Position numbers and translations under genes: made by a program
Shown here: positions 29,501 to 37,079 of the stretch, one piece after another
How the letters are laid out: each line of letters begins with the position of its first letter
Numbering within the stretch: the stretch's first letter is position 1
Source: Pontibacter beigongshangensis
GTDB lineage: Bacteria; Bacteroidota; Bacteroidia; Cytophagales; Hymenobacteraceae
Direction: 5' to 3'
NCBI RefSeq assembly: GCF_014332515.1
Contig: NZ_VFSD01000005.1
Location: 62,001 to 126,000, forward strand
Length of the DNA stretch: 64,000 bases
Notes under the pieces: model-generated
Database searches by the model: none
Told to the model about the DNA's origin: nothing
Seen by the model: only the letters and a program-made list of their open reading frames with translations

Positions 29501-30241
29501 ATCGGATAAACCTAATAAACCTACCAAATAGATTTTAGGAGAATTTTCTTTACCTAAATTATCATTGATCCATCCTATCCATTGTAAAAAATTAGGATCA
29601 TCGCCTGAGAATCCAAGTAAACAGAGTGTATTTTCTAATAATGACTGTTGTACTGTATTGACAAAAGGAGCAAAAAATTTGGGGTAAGTACGATAATCTT
29701 CTTCTGTGACAATCAAGGGGCGTTCATAAGGGAAGCTTCCATGTAGTTTAATAATTCTTGGTTTTTTTGAATAAATAAGATCTTGTTTATTAACAACTAC
29801 ATCAAAGCGCTGGTTAATTACATTTACACTGGCTCGCTCTAGGAGAGTGTCGTAATTAGTTGTGAAAATATCTGTCCAAGGTAATTCTAGTAATTGAATA
29901 TGTAAAGTTGAGGGTTCATACTCTTTGTCAGGAATATAATCCTTCATGATCTGATCTAGAACAGGTCGCCCAAAGGCAGCCTGTACTTCATTCGCCAATT
30001 TCATTACATTTAAGTAATGTTTATCAACACTCGGTTTACAACCATATATCTTCTCATAAAAAATATCACCTAATTGGTTCCAATTCGGAATATCTCGTTT
30101 AGTAGGGTCACTTTTCAATCCATTTTTGCTAAATCCCGCTCCTACCATCACAGCAGCATGACCTGACCATAACCTTTGTGCTATTTCTAGTAGATAACTT
30201 CTAATTTCAATAGGTATATTTTCTACTGGTATATCAGTCAT
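26570..30241 (-). CDS. Large SIR2-domain protein, probable defence NADase
   Basis: 1223 residues. The N-terminal 280 residues are a SIR2 domain: VGAGFSKNG (34-40), TTNYDTLLE with Asn129, IIKLHGSFP with His167, and LLGFSGDDPNFLQW (209-221). The remaining 900 residues are helical, with no P-loop or other catalytic motif seen. Large single-gene SIR2 proteins of this design (DSR-like) deplete NAD on phage infection; that role here is inferred. The gene is clearly more A+T-rich than its neighbours and splits the RNA repair island between rtcB and Ro60, pointing to separate acquisition. No TGCGCAG repeat precedes it. Confidence 0.85.
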   Translation of the reverse strand: MTDIPVENIPIEIRSYLLEIAQRLWSGHAAVMVGAGFSKNGLKSDPTKRDIPNWNQLGDIFYEKIYGCKPSVDKHYLNVMKLANEVQAAFGRPVLDQIMKDYIPDKEYEPSTLHIQLLELPWTDIFTTNYDTLLERASVNVINQRFDVVVNKQDLIYSKKPRIIKLHGSFPYERPLIVTEEDYRTYPKFFAPFVNTVQQSLLENTLCLLGFSGDDPNFLQWIGWINDNLGKENSPKIYLVGLLGLSDAQKKLLESKNIVLVDLALCKETEGNHGKALSLFLNFLKSEKKKGNNLEWPGNKRLISSFSDDFDFSAIIEEWESDRLKYPNWLILPEEQREVLWRSTESHINRLSDLEKVDTLTDINFCYELNWRLERCLCPLFDDLVPTIERILHKYDPQQDEITIDKNTSSKENVIWNSIKYKWLDLQLSLLRFYREENFKDRWHNTTQILKEYFQHFSPEQIAKFYYEQSLFELFQLDVSALQRKLAEWPHNISLPYWEAKRAALLGEIGKGEEAEKLLETALTFIRARLNLSPVSNDYTWVSQEAYVIVLLKNIRSSLRFASTEYKSENEEAKKLNQERLSDLVQYKCDPWNEFKLFRIKLDREPIDKPEQYRQSTFDIGRTTTTYNLANNENDTFIAYSFLRFVEEAGIPFKISNVTYEKKTAEAAAKRISSHSPNWALVVLLRLGDAKVVDNIFTRLFVFKMNTGEADELIDHYITAYHQIQQKQLFNLSSSIPEILSRLTVRCSDQSKIKILEFLKQLYLSNQKRNLTGIPNLLKRVLASSSSELQASILVSLLDFPLLDQDIIGFPEPFYYINFASGEIDSSKVRINKDIINSLLIETSQIGFKRKIALLRLGKLNEFKLLDKNQSKSFGKALWMFKDVESELPSDSPFYVSAYLHFPHPKNINLKNIIKNYLLNHPFPLENTESKKGKGITITHGYIQILEEFRRGLSTTELQWTDEEVISLYNKIIEWWECDKSYLKKEDTNPFFSIYEEFVDRFEHINTLIATIIKLYHKSLINSESQVNLAQFIDDLQHHQVSNLLAKTAYTAFFDKDKESLINDIEKSFASKQNRLFNDAAEATLSIVEFYKLGYFTNAEMIKPLSVVSHQIKWRITNTLTISLEIMSNILDNYPQILNGGILSDLLLGLEHLLVETDLGNASVDESSERKLLFRKYGARLAAKLQKHYNQENLPLPQVVTNWQTACCNTQEFEDIKKEWVLL

Positions 30242-30541
30242 ATTAATTTAGTAATTGAAGGTATTTATTGAGCATCGTAAACATTGGAAACAATATATAT
30301 TAAAGGTAATATTTATTGTTTGTATCAAAAACTATAGGAAAACTTATTGTATATAGTACTGCTAAAATTCTCGCTCCATCAGCAACTTATTAGGGGTTCA
30401 ATATCAGGCTCCTGAGCCAGGGTCAAGGCCTTATTCATTTTTCAGTTTTATTGATCTATTCCACATAGATTATCAATATCTTCTAAATCAAAAGCCCCTA
30501 CCTTACTATGGCAGGGGCTTTTTTACAATGATTTATGTACC
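30242..30541. other. Intergenic stretch between rtcB and the SIR2 gene
   Basis: 300 bp. It contains the terminator hairpin listed separately and presumably the SIR2 gene promoter. No coding frame and no Y RNA motif are present. Confidence 0.6.
30490..30524 (-). terminator. Bidirectional terminator hairpin after rtcB
   Basis: AAAAGCCCCTACC and GGCAGGGGCTTTT form a stem with one mismatch around TTACTAT. It is T-rich on both strands (TTTTTT on plus, TTTTG on minus) and lies 18 bp past the rtcB stop, separating rtcB from the SIR2 gene. Confidence 0.82.
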
Positions 30542-31960
30542 CTAATCCTTCCCCATATACTTCTCATCTCCGCACATGCGGACGATCTTCGGAGTGAAGG
30601 TGCCCACCACATCCACCAGCTCTTTTTGGGAGTTCATCACCTGCCGGATGTCCTTGTAAACCATAGGCGACTCATCCAATCCTGATCCGATCACTTCCAC
30701 GCCCGCTTCTTGCAAATACCGCTGCACCTGTGGCAGCGAAAGCATCTGTTTGGCCTTTGTGCGGGACATGACTCTTCCTGCACCGTGCGAAGCAGAGCTT
30801 AAGGAGCTTACGTCTCCTTTGCCGCGCACAATAAAGCCTGGTGTGGCCATAGAGCCAGGTATAATACCTAGTACACCTTTGCCTGCAGGCGTTGCTCCCT
30901 TACGATGCACAATCACGTCGTTGCCCTTGGCATCTTTTTCTTTCCAAGCGAAGTTGTGGTGGTTCTCCACCACCGCGATCGGCTGCTCACCCAGCGCAAT
31001 GGCCAGGCGCTCGTGTATCTGGTGGTGGCAGGCGGAGGCATAGTCGCCGGCAAGGTTCATTGCCAGCCAGTACTCGTGCCCTTCCTGCGTGTTCAGGTCC
31101 AGCCAGGCCAGGTGATTTGCCTCCTGTGGCAGCCGGCAATTCGCCATCGCCACTTTGGTATAGTGCCCGGCAATGCTGGCGCCTAGTCCGCGGGAACCGG
31201 AGTGGGAGAGTACGGCCAGGTAATTCCCTACCGGCAGACCGAACTCATTTTCCGCATCGTGCAGCTCCACTGTCCCAAACTCCACAAAGTGATTGCCGCC
31301 GCCCGAGGAACCTAGTTGGCTGTAAGCGCGATCCCGCAGGTTCTTCACGATCTCAATATAGGAGAACTCAGGCCGGTCCATAATCGCATGGTCCTTTGGC
31401 TTTTTAAAAGTAGCTGTGCCAAAGCGCGTGTTGTCCAGCAGCAGGCGTTTCATCTGCTCTGCCTGCTTTTTCAGGATATCCGGCTGCATGGCATACACGC
31501 TCATGCTCATGCGGCACCCGATGTCTACTCCCACGGCATAAGGGATCACGGTATTTTGTGTTGCCAGCACACCACCGATCGGCAGGCCATAGCCCTGGTG
31601 GGCATCCGGCATCAGCGCGCCCGCAACCGTGACAGGCAGGCGCATGGCAACGTCCATCTGGTTTAATGCCCCGGCTTCTATGCCTTCCGCACCATAAATC
31701 TTGTAGGCTTTCCCCTCAGAAAGGAGCGGAATGGTCTCGTCCTCTTTTGGAGGCAAAAGGACCTCTGCCAATGGTGCCAGGTGCTCGTGGTCCTGGTAAT
31801 CGGATGGAGTGGCCAGCACCTTCGCCAGCAAGGCCAGCTGCTCTTCTGGTGCTACATGCTTGTAAGTGATATCCATTATAGCCAGGGCTATGCCTATTGC
31901 TTTGCCCGGTGCGTAACCGATGCCTTTGAGTTCTTTTCCTGAAAGTTTATGTGTCGTCAT
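30542..31960 (-). CDS. rtcB: RtcB RNA-splicing ligase
   Basis: 472 residues, full length. The metal and guanylate sites are visible: GVDIGCRM (D146, C149), GGGNHF (H224), LSHSGSRG (H253), the loop KGATPAGKGVLGIIPGSM, and SSASHGAGR with H392, which corresponds to the guanylylated His. RtcB joins 2',3'-cyclic phosphate or 3'-phosphate ends to 5'-OH ends with GTP and manganese, so it repairs tRNAs cut by toxins. Its promoter carries the shared TGCGCAG direct repeat, and the two nucleotidyltransferase genes lie immediately upstream on the same strand. No rtcA gene is present. Confidence 0.96.
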   Translation of the reverse strand: MTTHKLSGKELKGIGYAPGKAIGIALAIMDITYKHVAPEEQLALLAKVLATPSDYQDHEHLAPLAEVLLPPKEDETIPLLSEGKAYKIYGAEGIEAGALNQMDVAMRLPVTVAGALMPDAHQGYGLPIGGVLATQNTVIPYAVGVDIGCRMSMSVYAMQPDILKKQAEQMKRLLLDNTRFGTATFKKPKDHAIMDRPEFSYIEIVKNLRDRAYSQLGSSGGGNHFVEFGTVELHDAENEFGLPVGNYLAVLSHSGSRGLGASIAGHYTKVAMANCRLPQEANHLAWLDLNTQEGHEYWLAMNLAGDYASACHHQIHERLAIALGEQPIAVVENHHNFAWKEKDAKGNDVIVHRKGATPAGKGVLGIIPGSMATPGFIVRGKGDVSSLSSASHGAGRVMSRTKAKQMLSLPQVQRYLQEAGVEVIGSGLDESPMVYKDIRQVMNSQKELVDVVGTFTPKIVRMCGDEKYMGKD

Positions 31961-31983
31961 CTTTCTTGTTCATAGTAATGCGA

Positions 31984-32020
31984 CAAAGAAAAAGGGCTAG
32001 TCCGCAGCCTTTCTGCGCAG
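31984..32020 (-). promoter_or_regulatory. Operator-promoter of rtcB
   Basis: Direct repeats TCCGCAG (32001-32007) and TGCGCAG (32014-32020), 13-bp period. On the transcribed strand a 9-nt spacer leads to TTTCTTTG (31984-31991), 7 of 8 matches to TAnnTTTG; the start codon is 23 nt further. It partly overlaps the gap after the upstream nucleotidyltransferase gene, so rtcB can be expressed on its own or by read-through. Confidence 0.8.
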
Positions 32021-33085
32021 TTAATCTGTTTTGTAAAATTCTTTTCGCACCTCTACAAGCAGCCTATTCAACCTCTCCAGATCAGGTTCTTCCGGCAAGG
32101 CAGATGTTTCGTACAGCGCATCCATTCCGGCAATGCGTTCCTCGGCAATAGCCAGCAGCTCGGCATACTCAAACGCTCCAGATTTTATCTGTAGCAGGAA
32201 GTCCCGGTTAGGGCGCCGCACGATGATCTGGCCCTGCGAAGCGATCTCTTCCGCCATGTCGAGCAGGCGGAAGGTGTGCATCAGGTTCTTGGCATCGTAG
32301 TTCTTGCCGTGTGAGAGCGTGTTCTCATACCGCGTCTGGCTGCGCTTCTCCACCCACTCCCAATATTCCTTGTATTCCTTGCAGTAGGTAGAGTAGGCGT
32401 TTTTATTGAAGGCCATCACCGCTATAGGGGGCAGCCCTTTAGGTATGGAACTCAGTGATACGTCATTTGCCTTCTCACTCCGCACGATCCCCTTAAGGGG
32501 CGTGTCCGGGGCATGAAACAGCGCGTACAGATCCAGCATGTGCGGAATCCTAGCCAGGCCACAGGCTTCCTGCTGTAGCCCTTGTTGCTGCAGGAACTCC
32601 CGAACCGGTACCGATCCTTGCCCCTGCGCGACATAGCAGAAATCCAGCACATCCCTTCGCTCAGGCTCCACCGGGTTCACGATCTTCTTGTTAAGCCCTC
32701 GCGCCTTCTTCACCTGCGTAAGCGCATAGCCTGCAAAAGTGTTCCTGCAGAGCCTGGAGAGGAAGACTTCCGGTCTGAACCTCTCGTAGAGCGGGTGCCG
32801 GTAGAGCACGCAGTCTTTGGGCATGGCCAGGAGCTCGAGCATGTTGGGGTTGTTTTTCGCCAGCAGCTCCACAAAGCGCTTTAGCTCATAATAGACGATG
32901 TCGTTGCTCTCGTTGCTGATCTGCTCCACGTAGTCCAGCCCAAAGAACTCCTCCTCCGGCAGCACAAACACGCCCCTGATGTCCGTGTCGGAAGTAGGTG
33001 TGCTCAGGCCGTAGGCCCTGCTGCCGCTGATGCACTCCAGCAGCAGCAGGTTCTTCTCCTTCAGGTCTTCTATGGTTAGTGCCAT
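32021..33085 (-). CDS. COG3541-type nucleotidyltransferase (second copy)
   Basis: 354 residues. The N-terminal polymerase-beta-like nucleotidyltransferase motif is ISGSRAYGLSTPTSDTDIRG (GS at 21-22, Asp33 and Asp35), followed by a long helical region (YYELKRFVELLAKNNPNMLELL) typical of the YcgL-like predicted nucleotidyltransferases. It overlaps the preceding nucleotidyltransferase gene by 10 bp and is followed by rtcB. This gene type is known to travel with RtcB-based RNA repair cassettes. A terminal nucleotide addition to damaged tRNA is plausible but unproved. Confidence 0.88.
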   Translation of the reverse strand: MALTIEDLKEKNLLLLECISGSRAYGLSTPTSDTDIRGVFVLPEEEFFGLDYVEQISNESNDIVYYELKRFVELLAKNNPNMLELLAMPKDCVLYRHPLYERFRPEVFLSRLCRNTFAGYALTQVKKARGLNKKIVNPVEPERRDVLDFCYVAQGQGSVPVREFLQQQGLQQEACGLARIPHMLDLYALFHAPDTPLKGIVRSEKANDVSLSSIPKGLPPIAVMAFNKNAYSTYCKEYKEYWEWVEKRSQTRYENTLSHGKNYDAKNLMHTFRLLDMAEEIASQGQIIVRRPNRDFLLQIKSGAFEYAELLAIAEERIAGMDALYETSALPEEPDLERLNRLLVEVRKEFYKTD

Positions 33086-33837
33086 GGTTTGTCTATTGTT
33101 TCTCTAAAGAGAGTATTCAGCGGCGCTGTCTCGCCCTGCTGTTTCTCCAGTTCATTAGCTTTGCTCTCGCAGAAGTCCAGCACACTTTTCAGGTACGCCT
33201 CCAGCGCCGTCTCCTTGGGGTGCAGGTATCTCTCGTCTACTTTTGCCTTCAGTTCCAGCAGGCTGCCGATGGTAGCCAGTGTTTGCTCATCCTTTACCAG
33301 CACCAGCAGTTCCTGGAAGCGTAGCGGTGGAATACTTTTTCTCTCTACTATCCAAAGGCTGGCAAGTGCCGTGCGCATCAGGTAAAAATAGCTTTTAAGT
33401 TTCACCTCATCTGCCGGCTCGCATACTTTGTAGTAGTTATGGGCCATGCCCAAGTAGTGGTGAAGCCCGGCACGGCAGGAAAAATAATCTGGTAACAGGA
33501 CACTAAGTTGCTGCCGGAAATCTGTCCGCTCCAGGTAGATGATGGGGGACTGCAGGCGCTCAAACATAGCGGCATTGGATTTCCGCAGCAGGCGCAGGCC
33601 CTTGCGGATATCCCAGCCCACCAAATCCAGGTCACCGTTCAGGTATTCGATGGTATCCCGGCTTTCATCTATGGAAAGATACCAGTCCTTCGGGTGACGG
33701 TAGATAAAGCGCACATCGTAATCGCTGTCCGGGGAGGGAAAGCCCCAGGCGCGGCTGCCCGTCTCACAGGCAAGCAGGATGCTCACGTTGTATTGCCGCT
33801 CCACATCTCTTAGCTTCTGGTGTATCAGTTCTTGCAT
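33076..33837 (-). CDS. COG3541-type nucleotidyltransferase (first copy)
   Basis: 253 residues. Catalytic motif CETGSRAWGFPSPDSDYDVRF (GS at 27-28, Asp39 and Asp41), then DLVGWDIRKGLRLLRKSNAAMFERL. It is related to the 354-residue protein encoded next, but shorter at the C-terminus. It starts the minus-strand operon divergent from the WYL regulator, and its promoter has the only full TAnnTTTG match among the three island promoters. Having two diverged copies side by side suggests they act as a pair or on different RNA ends. Confidence 0.88.
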   Translation of the reverse strand: MQELIHQKLRDVERQYNVSILLACETGSRAWGFPSPDSDYDVRFIYRHPKDWYLSIDESRDTIEYLNGDLDLVGWDIRKGLRLLRKSNAAMFERLQSPIIYLERTDFRQQLSVLLPDYFSCRAGLHHYLGMAHNYYKVCEPADEVKLKSYFYLMRTALASLWIVERKSIPPLRFQELLVLVKDEQTLATIGSLLELKAKVDERYLHPKETALEAYLKSVLDFCESKANELEKQQGETAPLNTLFRETIDKPWH

Positions 33838-33857
33838 GGCCCTGTTAGTTTAAGCGT

Positions 33858-33894
33858 CAAAGCTAAGGGTGCACTGCGCAGTGTTTTTGCGCAG
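33858..33894 (-). promoter_or_regulatory. Divergent operator between nucleotidyltransferase and WYL genes
   Basis: Two exact TGCGCAG copies at 33875-33881 and 33888-33894 (13-bp period). Toward the minus-strand genes, 9 nt separate them from TAGCTTTG (33858-33865), an exact TAnnTTTG; the start codon is 20 nt beyond. Toward the plus strand, TATATTTA (33909-33916) lies 14 nt away and could serve the WYL gene itself, so autoregulation is likely. Confidence 0.82.
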
Positions 33895-33931
33895 CAGAAA
33901 TTATTTTCTATATTTAAAAAAATATATTCTT

Positions 33932-35671
33932 ATGCCCGTTAACCGCAACGCCCTTGTCCGCTACCGCACCCTTGATAACTGCCTTCGAAACAGGTACAGG
34001 AAATGGACGCTGGAGGATCTTATCGATGCCTGCTCCGATGCTTTGTACGAGTACGAAGGCATAGACAAGGGCGTGAGCCGCCGCACCGTGCAGATGGACC
34101 TGCAGCTCATGCGTAGCGACAAGCTAGGGTACAACGCCCCAATTGTGGTCATCGACAAGAAATACTATAGCTACGAAGACCCGGATTATTCCATAACTAA
34201 TATACCGCTTACGGAGCAGGACCTGGGCAAGCTGACAGAGGTAGCAGGTATTCTGCGGCAGTTCAAGGGCTTTACGCACTTCCATGAGCTGAATGGTATG
34301 GTGCAACGCTTGGAGGACAGGATTCACACGGCCAAGACCAAGCAGTTATCAGTTATTGATCTGGAAAAGAATGATCACCTGAAGGGATTGGAGCACCTTG
34401 ACGCGCTTTACCAAGCTATTATCAGGAGGCGGCCCGTGCTGATGTCCTACCAGTCTTTCAAGGCGCGGGAGGCGCAGGACTTTGTCTTTCACCCATACCT
34501 GCTAAAAGAGTACCGCAACCGCTGGTTCGTGTTGGGTATCAAAAAGAGAAGCTTGCCTGTGCTGGTGTTGGCGCTGGATCGAGTAATGAATCTTGAGGAG
34601 TCACACGAGCCATTCCTGGAGAATGAGACCTTGAATCTGGGAGACTATTTTAAGCATGTAATCGGTGTTTCGGTGAACCCTCATGAGGGACCGGAAGAGG
34701 TGGAGCTCTACATCAATAGGGAGAACGCGCCTTACGTGCTCACTAAGCCCATGCACCATTCACAGCAATTGGTGGAGCGAACCAGCAGCGGCATCATCAT
34801 TCGGCTGCACGTCCAGCTCAACTTCGAGCTGGAGCGGGAGATCCTTGGCTTTGGCGACTGCATTAAAGTACTAAAGCCGCACAGGCTAAAGCGAAGGATC
34901 CATGAGAAGATGTGCCATGCGGCCGAACAGTATGAGAAGGAGCTGAATCTGACGGAACTCAGCCACAGCATCACAAAAGTACAGCGCCGGGGCTATGCCG
35001 TGTTGGAAAACATCTACACCAGCAAGGAAGTGGGAAAGATTCTCTCCACCATTAGCAGGGCGACTGAGAACGAGGAGCGCTTCCGCAGAACCGATGATCT
35101 GTTCGCCATTCGGGGGCTGCTGAAGGAAATCCCGAATTTGAAGCAGCACATCTTCAACGATAATCTGTGCAAGCTCATCCGGGAGGGTTTCGAAGAAGAC
35201 TACTTCCTGACCAAGGCCATTTTCTTTGACAAACCGCCGAAGTCGAACTGGTACGTGACCTGGCATCAGGATGTACCCATCAATGTAGTGGAGAAAAAGG
35301 AGGTAGATGGTTTCAGCGGCTGGACAAACAAGGCAGGGCTGGTGAGCGTGCGGCCGCCGGTGGAATACCTGCAGAGCGCCTTCACGGTGCGCATCCATCT
35401 GGATGACACGGACGAGCAGAATGGGGCTCTGAAAGTGATGCCTAGAACACATTTTAATATCCTTTCAGATGCTGAGATAGCTGAGATAAGAGATTCTGCA
35501 GAAAGTAAGTGCTGCAAGGTGCAGAAGGGCGGTGTCCACCTCATGAAACCCCTTACGATGCATGCCTCATCCAAAACTGAAAATAATAAGCACCGCCGGG
35601 TAATTCATCTGGAATTTAACAACAAGGAACTGCCTGGAGAACTGGAGTGGCTGGAGCGAGAGAATATATAG
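33932..35671 (+). CDS. WYL-domain regulator fused to 2OG-Fe(II) dioxygenase-like domain
   Basis: 579 residues from ATG 33932 (MPVNRNALVRYRTLDNCL); an upstream start at 33869 would overlap the operator. Residues 1-80 form a winged HTH (GVSRRTVQMDLQLMRSDKLGY). Residues 160-330 are a WYL domain with WFVLG in place of the WYL triad, on VLMSYQSFKAREAQDFVFHPYL-type sequence. Residues 345-579 resemble phytanoyl-CoA dioxygenases: WHQDV supplies H445 and D447, TMHASS supplies H544, and R555/R556 could bind 2-oxoglutarate. WYL proteins commonly control RNA repair and defence cassettes and sense nucleic acid ligands. The extra domain could sense iron, oxygen or 2-oxoglutarate, or modify a ligand. The gene is divergent from the island it probably controls. 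Confidence 0.9.
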   Translation: MPVNRNALVRYRTLDNCLRNRYRKWTLEDLIDACSDALYEYEGIDKGVSRRTVQMDLQLMRSDKLGYNAPIVVIDKKYYSYEDPDYSITNIPLTEQDLGKLTEVAGILRQFKGFTHFHELNGMVQRLEDRIHTAKTKQLSVIDLEKNDHLKGLEHLDALYQAIIRRRPVLMSYQSFKAREAQDFVFHPYLLKEYRNRWFVLGIKKRSLPVLVLALDRVMNLEESHEPFLENETLNLGDYFKHVIGVSVNPHEGPEEVELYINRENAPYVLTKPMHHSQQLVERTSSGIIIRLHVQLNFELEREILGFGDCIKVLKPHRLKRRIHEKMCHAAEQYEKELNLTELSHSITKVQRRGYAVLENIYTSKEVGKILSTISRATENEERFRRTDDLFAIRGLLKEIPNLKQHIFNDNLCKLIREGFEEDYFLTKAIFFDKPPKSNWYVTWHQDVPINVVEKKEVDGFSGWTNKAGLVSVRPPVEYLQSAFTVRIHLDDTDEQNGALKVMPRTHFNILSDAEIAEIRDSAESKCCKVQKGGVHLMKPLTMHASSKTENNKHRRVIHLEFNNKELPGELEWLERENI

Positions 35672-35710
35672 TTGACGCGCATTATTGTTTGTAGGGTTTA
35701 ATAGAAGTCA

Positions 35711-36076
35711 TCATACTTCTATAATGACTTGATTATTTGTTATACAAACCTTGTTAGCCATAAAACCAATAATAATAGACGCATCATTTATTATAAGATG
35801 TACATTACCTTCTTTATCAAAATAATATTGTGCCCCTACTTCTAACTGGTTACCTTGAACATGTACTTGTGGAGGCTCCTTAGAGTGATACCTTTCAAAT
35901 GCCCCCTTCCGCGCTATTGGAATATTTAGTCCCTGCTCCCTTAATGATCTTTTATGATTGTGTACTGAACTTATAGCTATTTTAAAAAAGTTTGCAATGT
36001 CTTTTGGAAGAACTCCTCTCATAACAAGCTCTTTTAGCTTTATCACTTCTTCTTTATTAAGCCTTCTATAACTCAT
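35711..36076 (-). CDS. Small helix-turn-helix protein of unknown function
   Basis: 121 residues. The N-terminal third looks like a resolvase-type HTH (LNKEEVIKLKELVMRGVLPKDIANFFKIAISSVHNHKRSL). The C-terminal half is a beta-rich segment ending IIIGFMANKVCITNNQVIIEV, of a kind I do not recognise. It faces the end of the WYL gene and lies downstream of the ParA-like gene on the same strand, 247 bp apart. It is A+T-rich compared with the repair genes, as is the ParA gene, which suggests a shared mobile origin. Confidence 0.7.
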   Translation of the reverse strand: MSYRRLNKEEVIKLKELVMRGVLPKDIANFFKIAISSVHNHKRSLREQGLNIPIARKGAFERYHSKEPPQVHVQGNQLEVGAQYYFDKEGNVHLIINDASIIIGFMANKVCITNNQVIIEV

Positions 36077-36262
36077 AGTTTTTGGGTGCTTATAATGAAT
36101 GTTAATTAAATTAAGGTGATAATTAAATCAAGGCTATACCAGCCCCATGGCAATTCTTTAACATATATTCCTTAGTTAGATTAAGTGAACACAAAGCTAA
36201 TAATGGTCATTTGGCAGCATCATAAATTATTAGCTTTTCAAAAGTCTAGGGCTCGAAAATTC

Positions 36263-36296
36263 AAGAAGGTTAAACCTTTGAAGTTTAAACCTTCTT
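36263..36296 (-). terminator. Hairpin after the ParA-like gene
   Basis: AAGAAGGTT (36263-36271) and AACCTTCTT (36288-36296) form a perfect 9-bp stem with a partly pairable loop. It lies 27 bp past the stop of the ParA-like gene. The T-tract on the minus strand is weak, so the assignment is moderate. Confidence 0.6.
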
Positions 36297-36323
36297 AGTT
36301 TGATGCAACTACAAATTTTAAGA

Positions 36324-37079
36324 TCATTTAAATCGATCAAGCACTTCTAACCCGAGCTGCATATAATCTTTGGCCCCAGTAGATGCGGGGGCATAATCAA
36401 TGACACTCAAGTTACATGTAGCGGCCTCTACAACTTCTATGTTTGTACGGATCGTAGTGGAGAAAATTTTATTGGACGGATCATCACGAACTACTTCATA
36501 TATATGACGGTGAAGATTACTACACTGCTTTTCATTAAACCGTGTTATTACCACACCGCCATTTTTTAACCCTGTCTCGCTGCTTATAAACTTTATGTAT
36601 TTATTTAACCTGTCCATACTTTTATAAGCATATACCTCAGGCTGTTGAACTATCATGTAGTAATCCGCAGCATATAAGGCATTATCAGCAAGCAGATTTA
36701 AAATAGGAGAAGTATTAATTAGTATGTAGTCATAACATCGTGCATGAGCCTTGAGTGCGTAATTAAGAACATGTTCTCTGTTCTTTCCATTAGAAATCAA
36801 CTCAAGAGCATTAAACATTTCACTACCTCCTGAAGGCAAAATATCCAATCCGTCTTTTACGGTTGTGACAATATCTTCAAATCTCGACCTCTTAGTTAGC
36901 AGATCGGCTGTATTAGTACTAGAGTCGATATTAAAATGTAACGTCATATTCGCCTCCCAACACATGTCGACAAGCAATACTTTATTTCCTTGTTTACTTA
37001 TAGCGGCACCAAGATTGAGCGTTGTAGTGGTTCTTCCTACACCACTTTTACTACTAATGATACAAACAATTTTACTCAT
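36324..37079 (-). CDS. ParA/MinD-type ATPase without ParB
   Basis: 251 residues of the ParA family: deviant Walker A near residue 10 reading SKSGVGRTTTT, then VLLVDMCWEANMT (Walker A'), DYILINTSP (Walker B) and VVITRFNEKQ. In the Walker A the first Lys is kept but the usual second Lys (GKTT) is Arg. No ParB or centromere-binding gene is adjacent, although the small HTH gene downstream might serve. ParA proteins position plasmids or integrative elements. This one may belong to the integrated element suggested by the integrase and tRNA fragment near 61 kb. Confidence 0.82.
   Translation of the reverse strand: MSKIVCIISSKSGVGRTTTTLNLGAAISKQGNKVLLVDMCWEANMTLHFNIDSSTNTADLLTKRSRFEDIVTTVKDGLDILPSGGSEMFNALELISNGKNREHVLNYALKAHARCYDYILINTSPILNLLADNALYAADYYMIVQQPEVYAYKSMDRLNKYIKFISSETGLKNGGVVITRFNEKQCSNLHRHIYEVVRDDPSNKIFSTTIRTNIEVVEAATCNLSVIDYAPASTGAKDYMQLGLEVLDRFK

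Noticed and set aside
26570..30241. Thoeris or HerA-SIR2 system
   Set aside because: No TIR-domain or HerA gene is next to the SIR2 gene; it stands alone among RNA repair genes.
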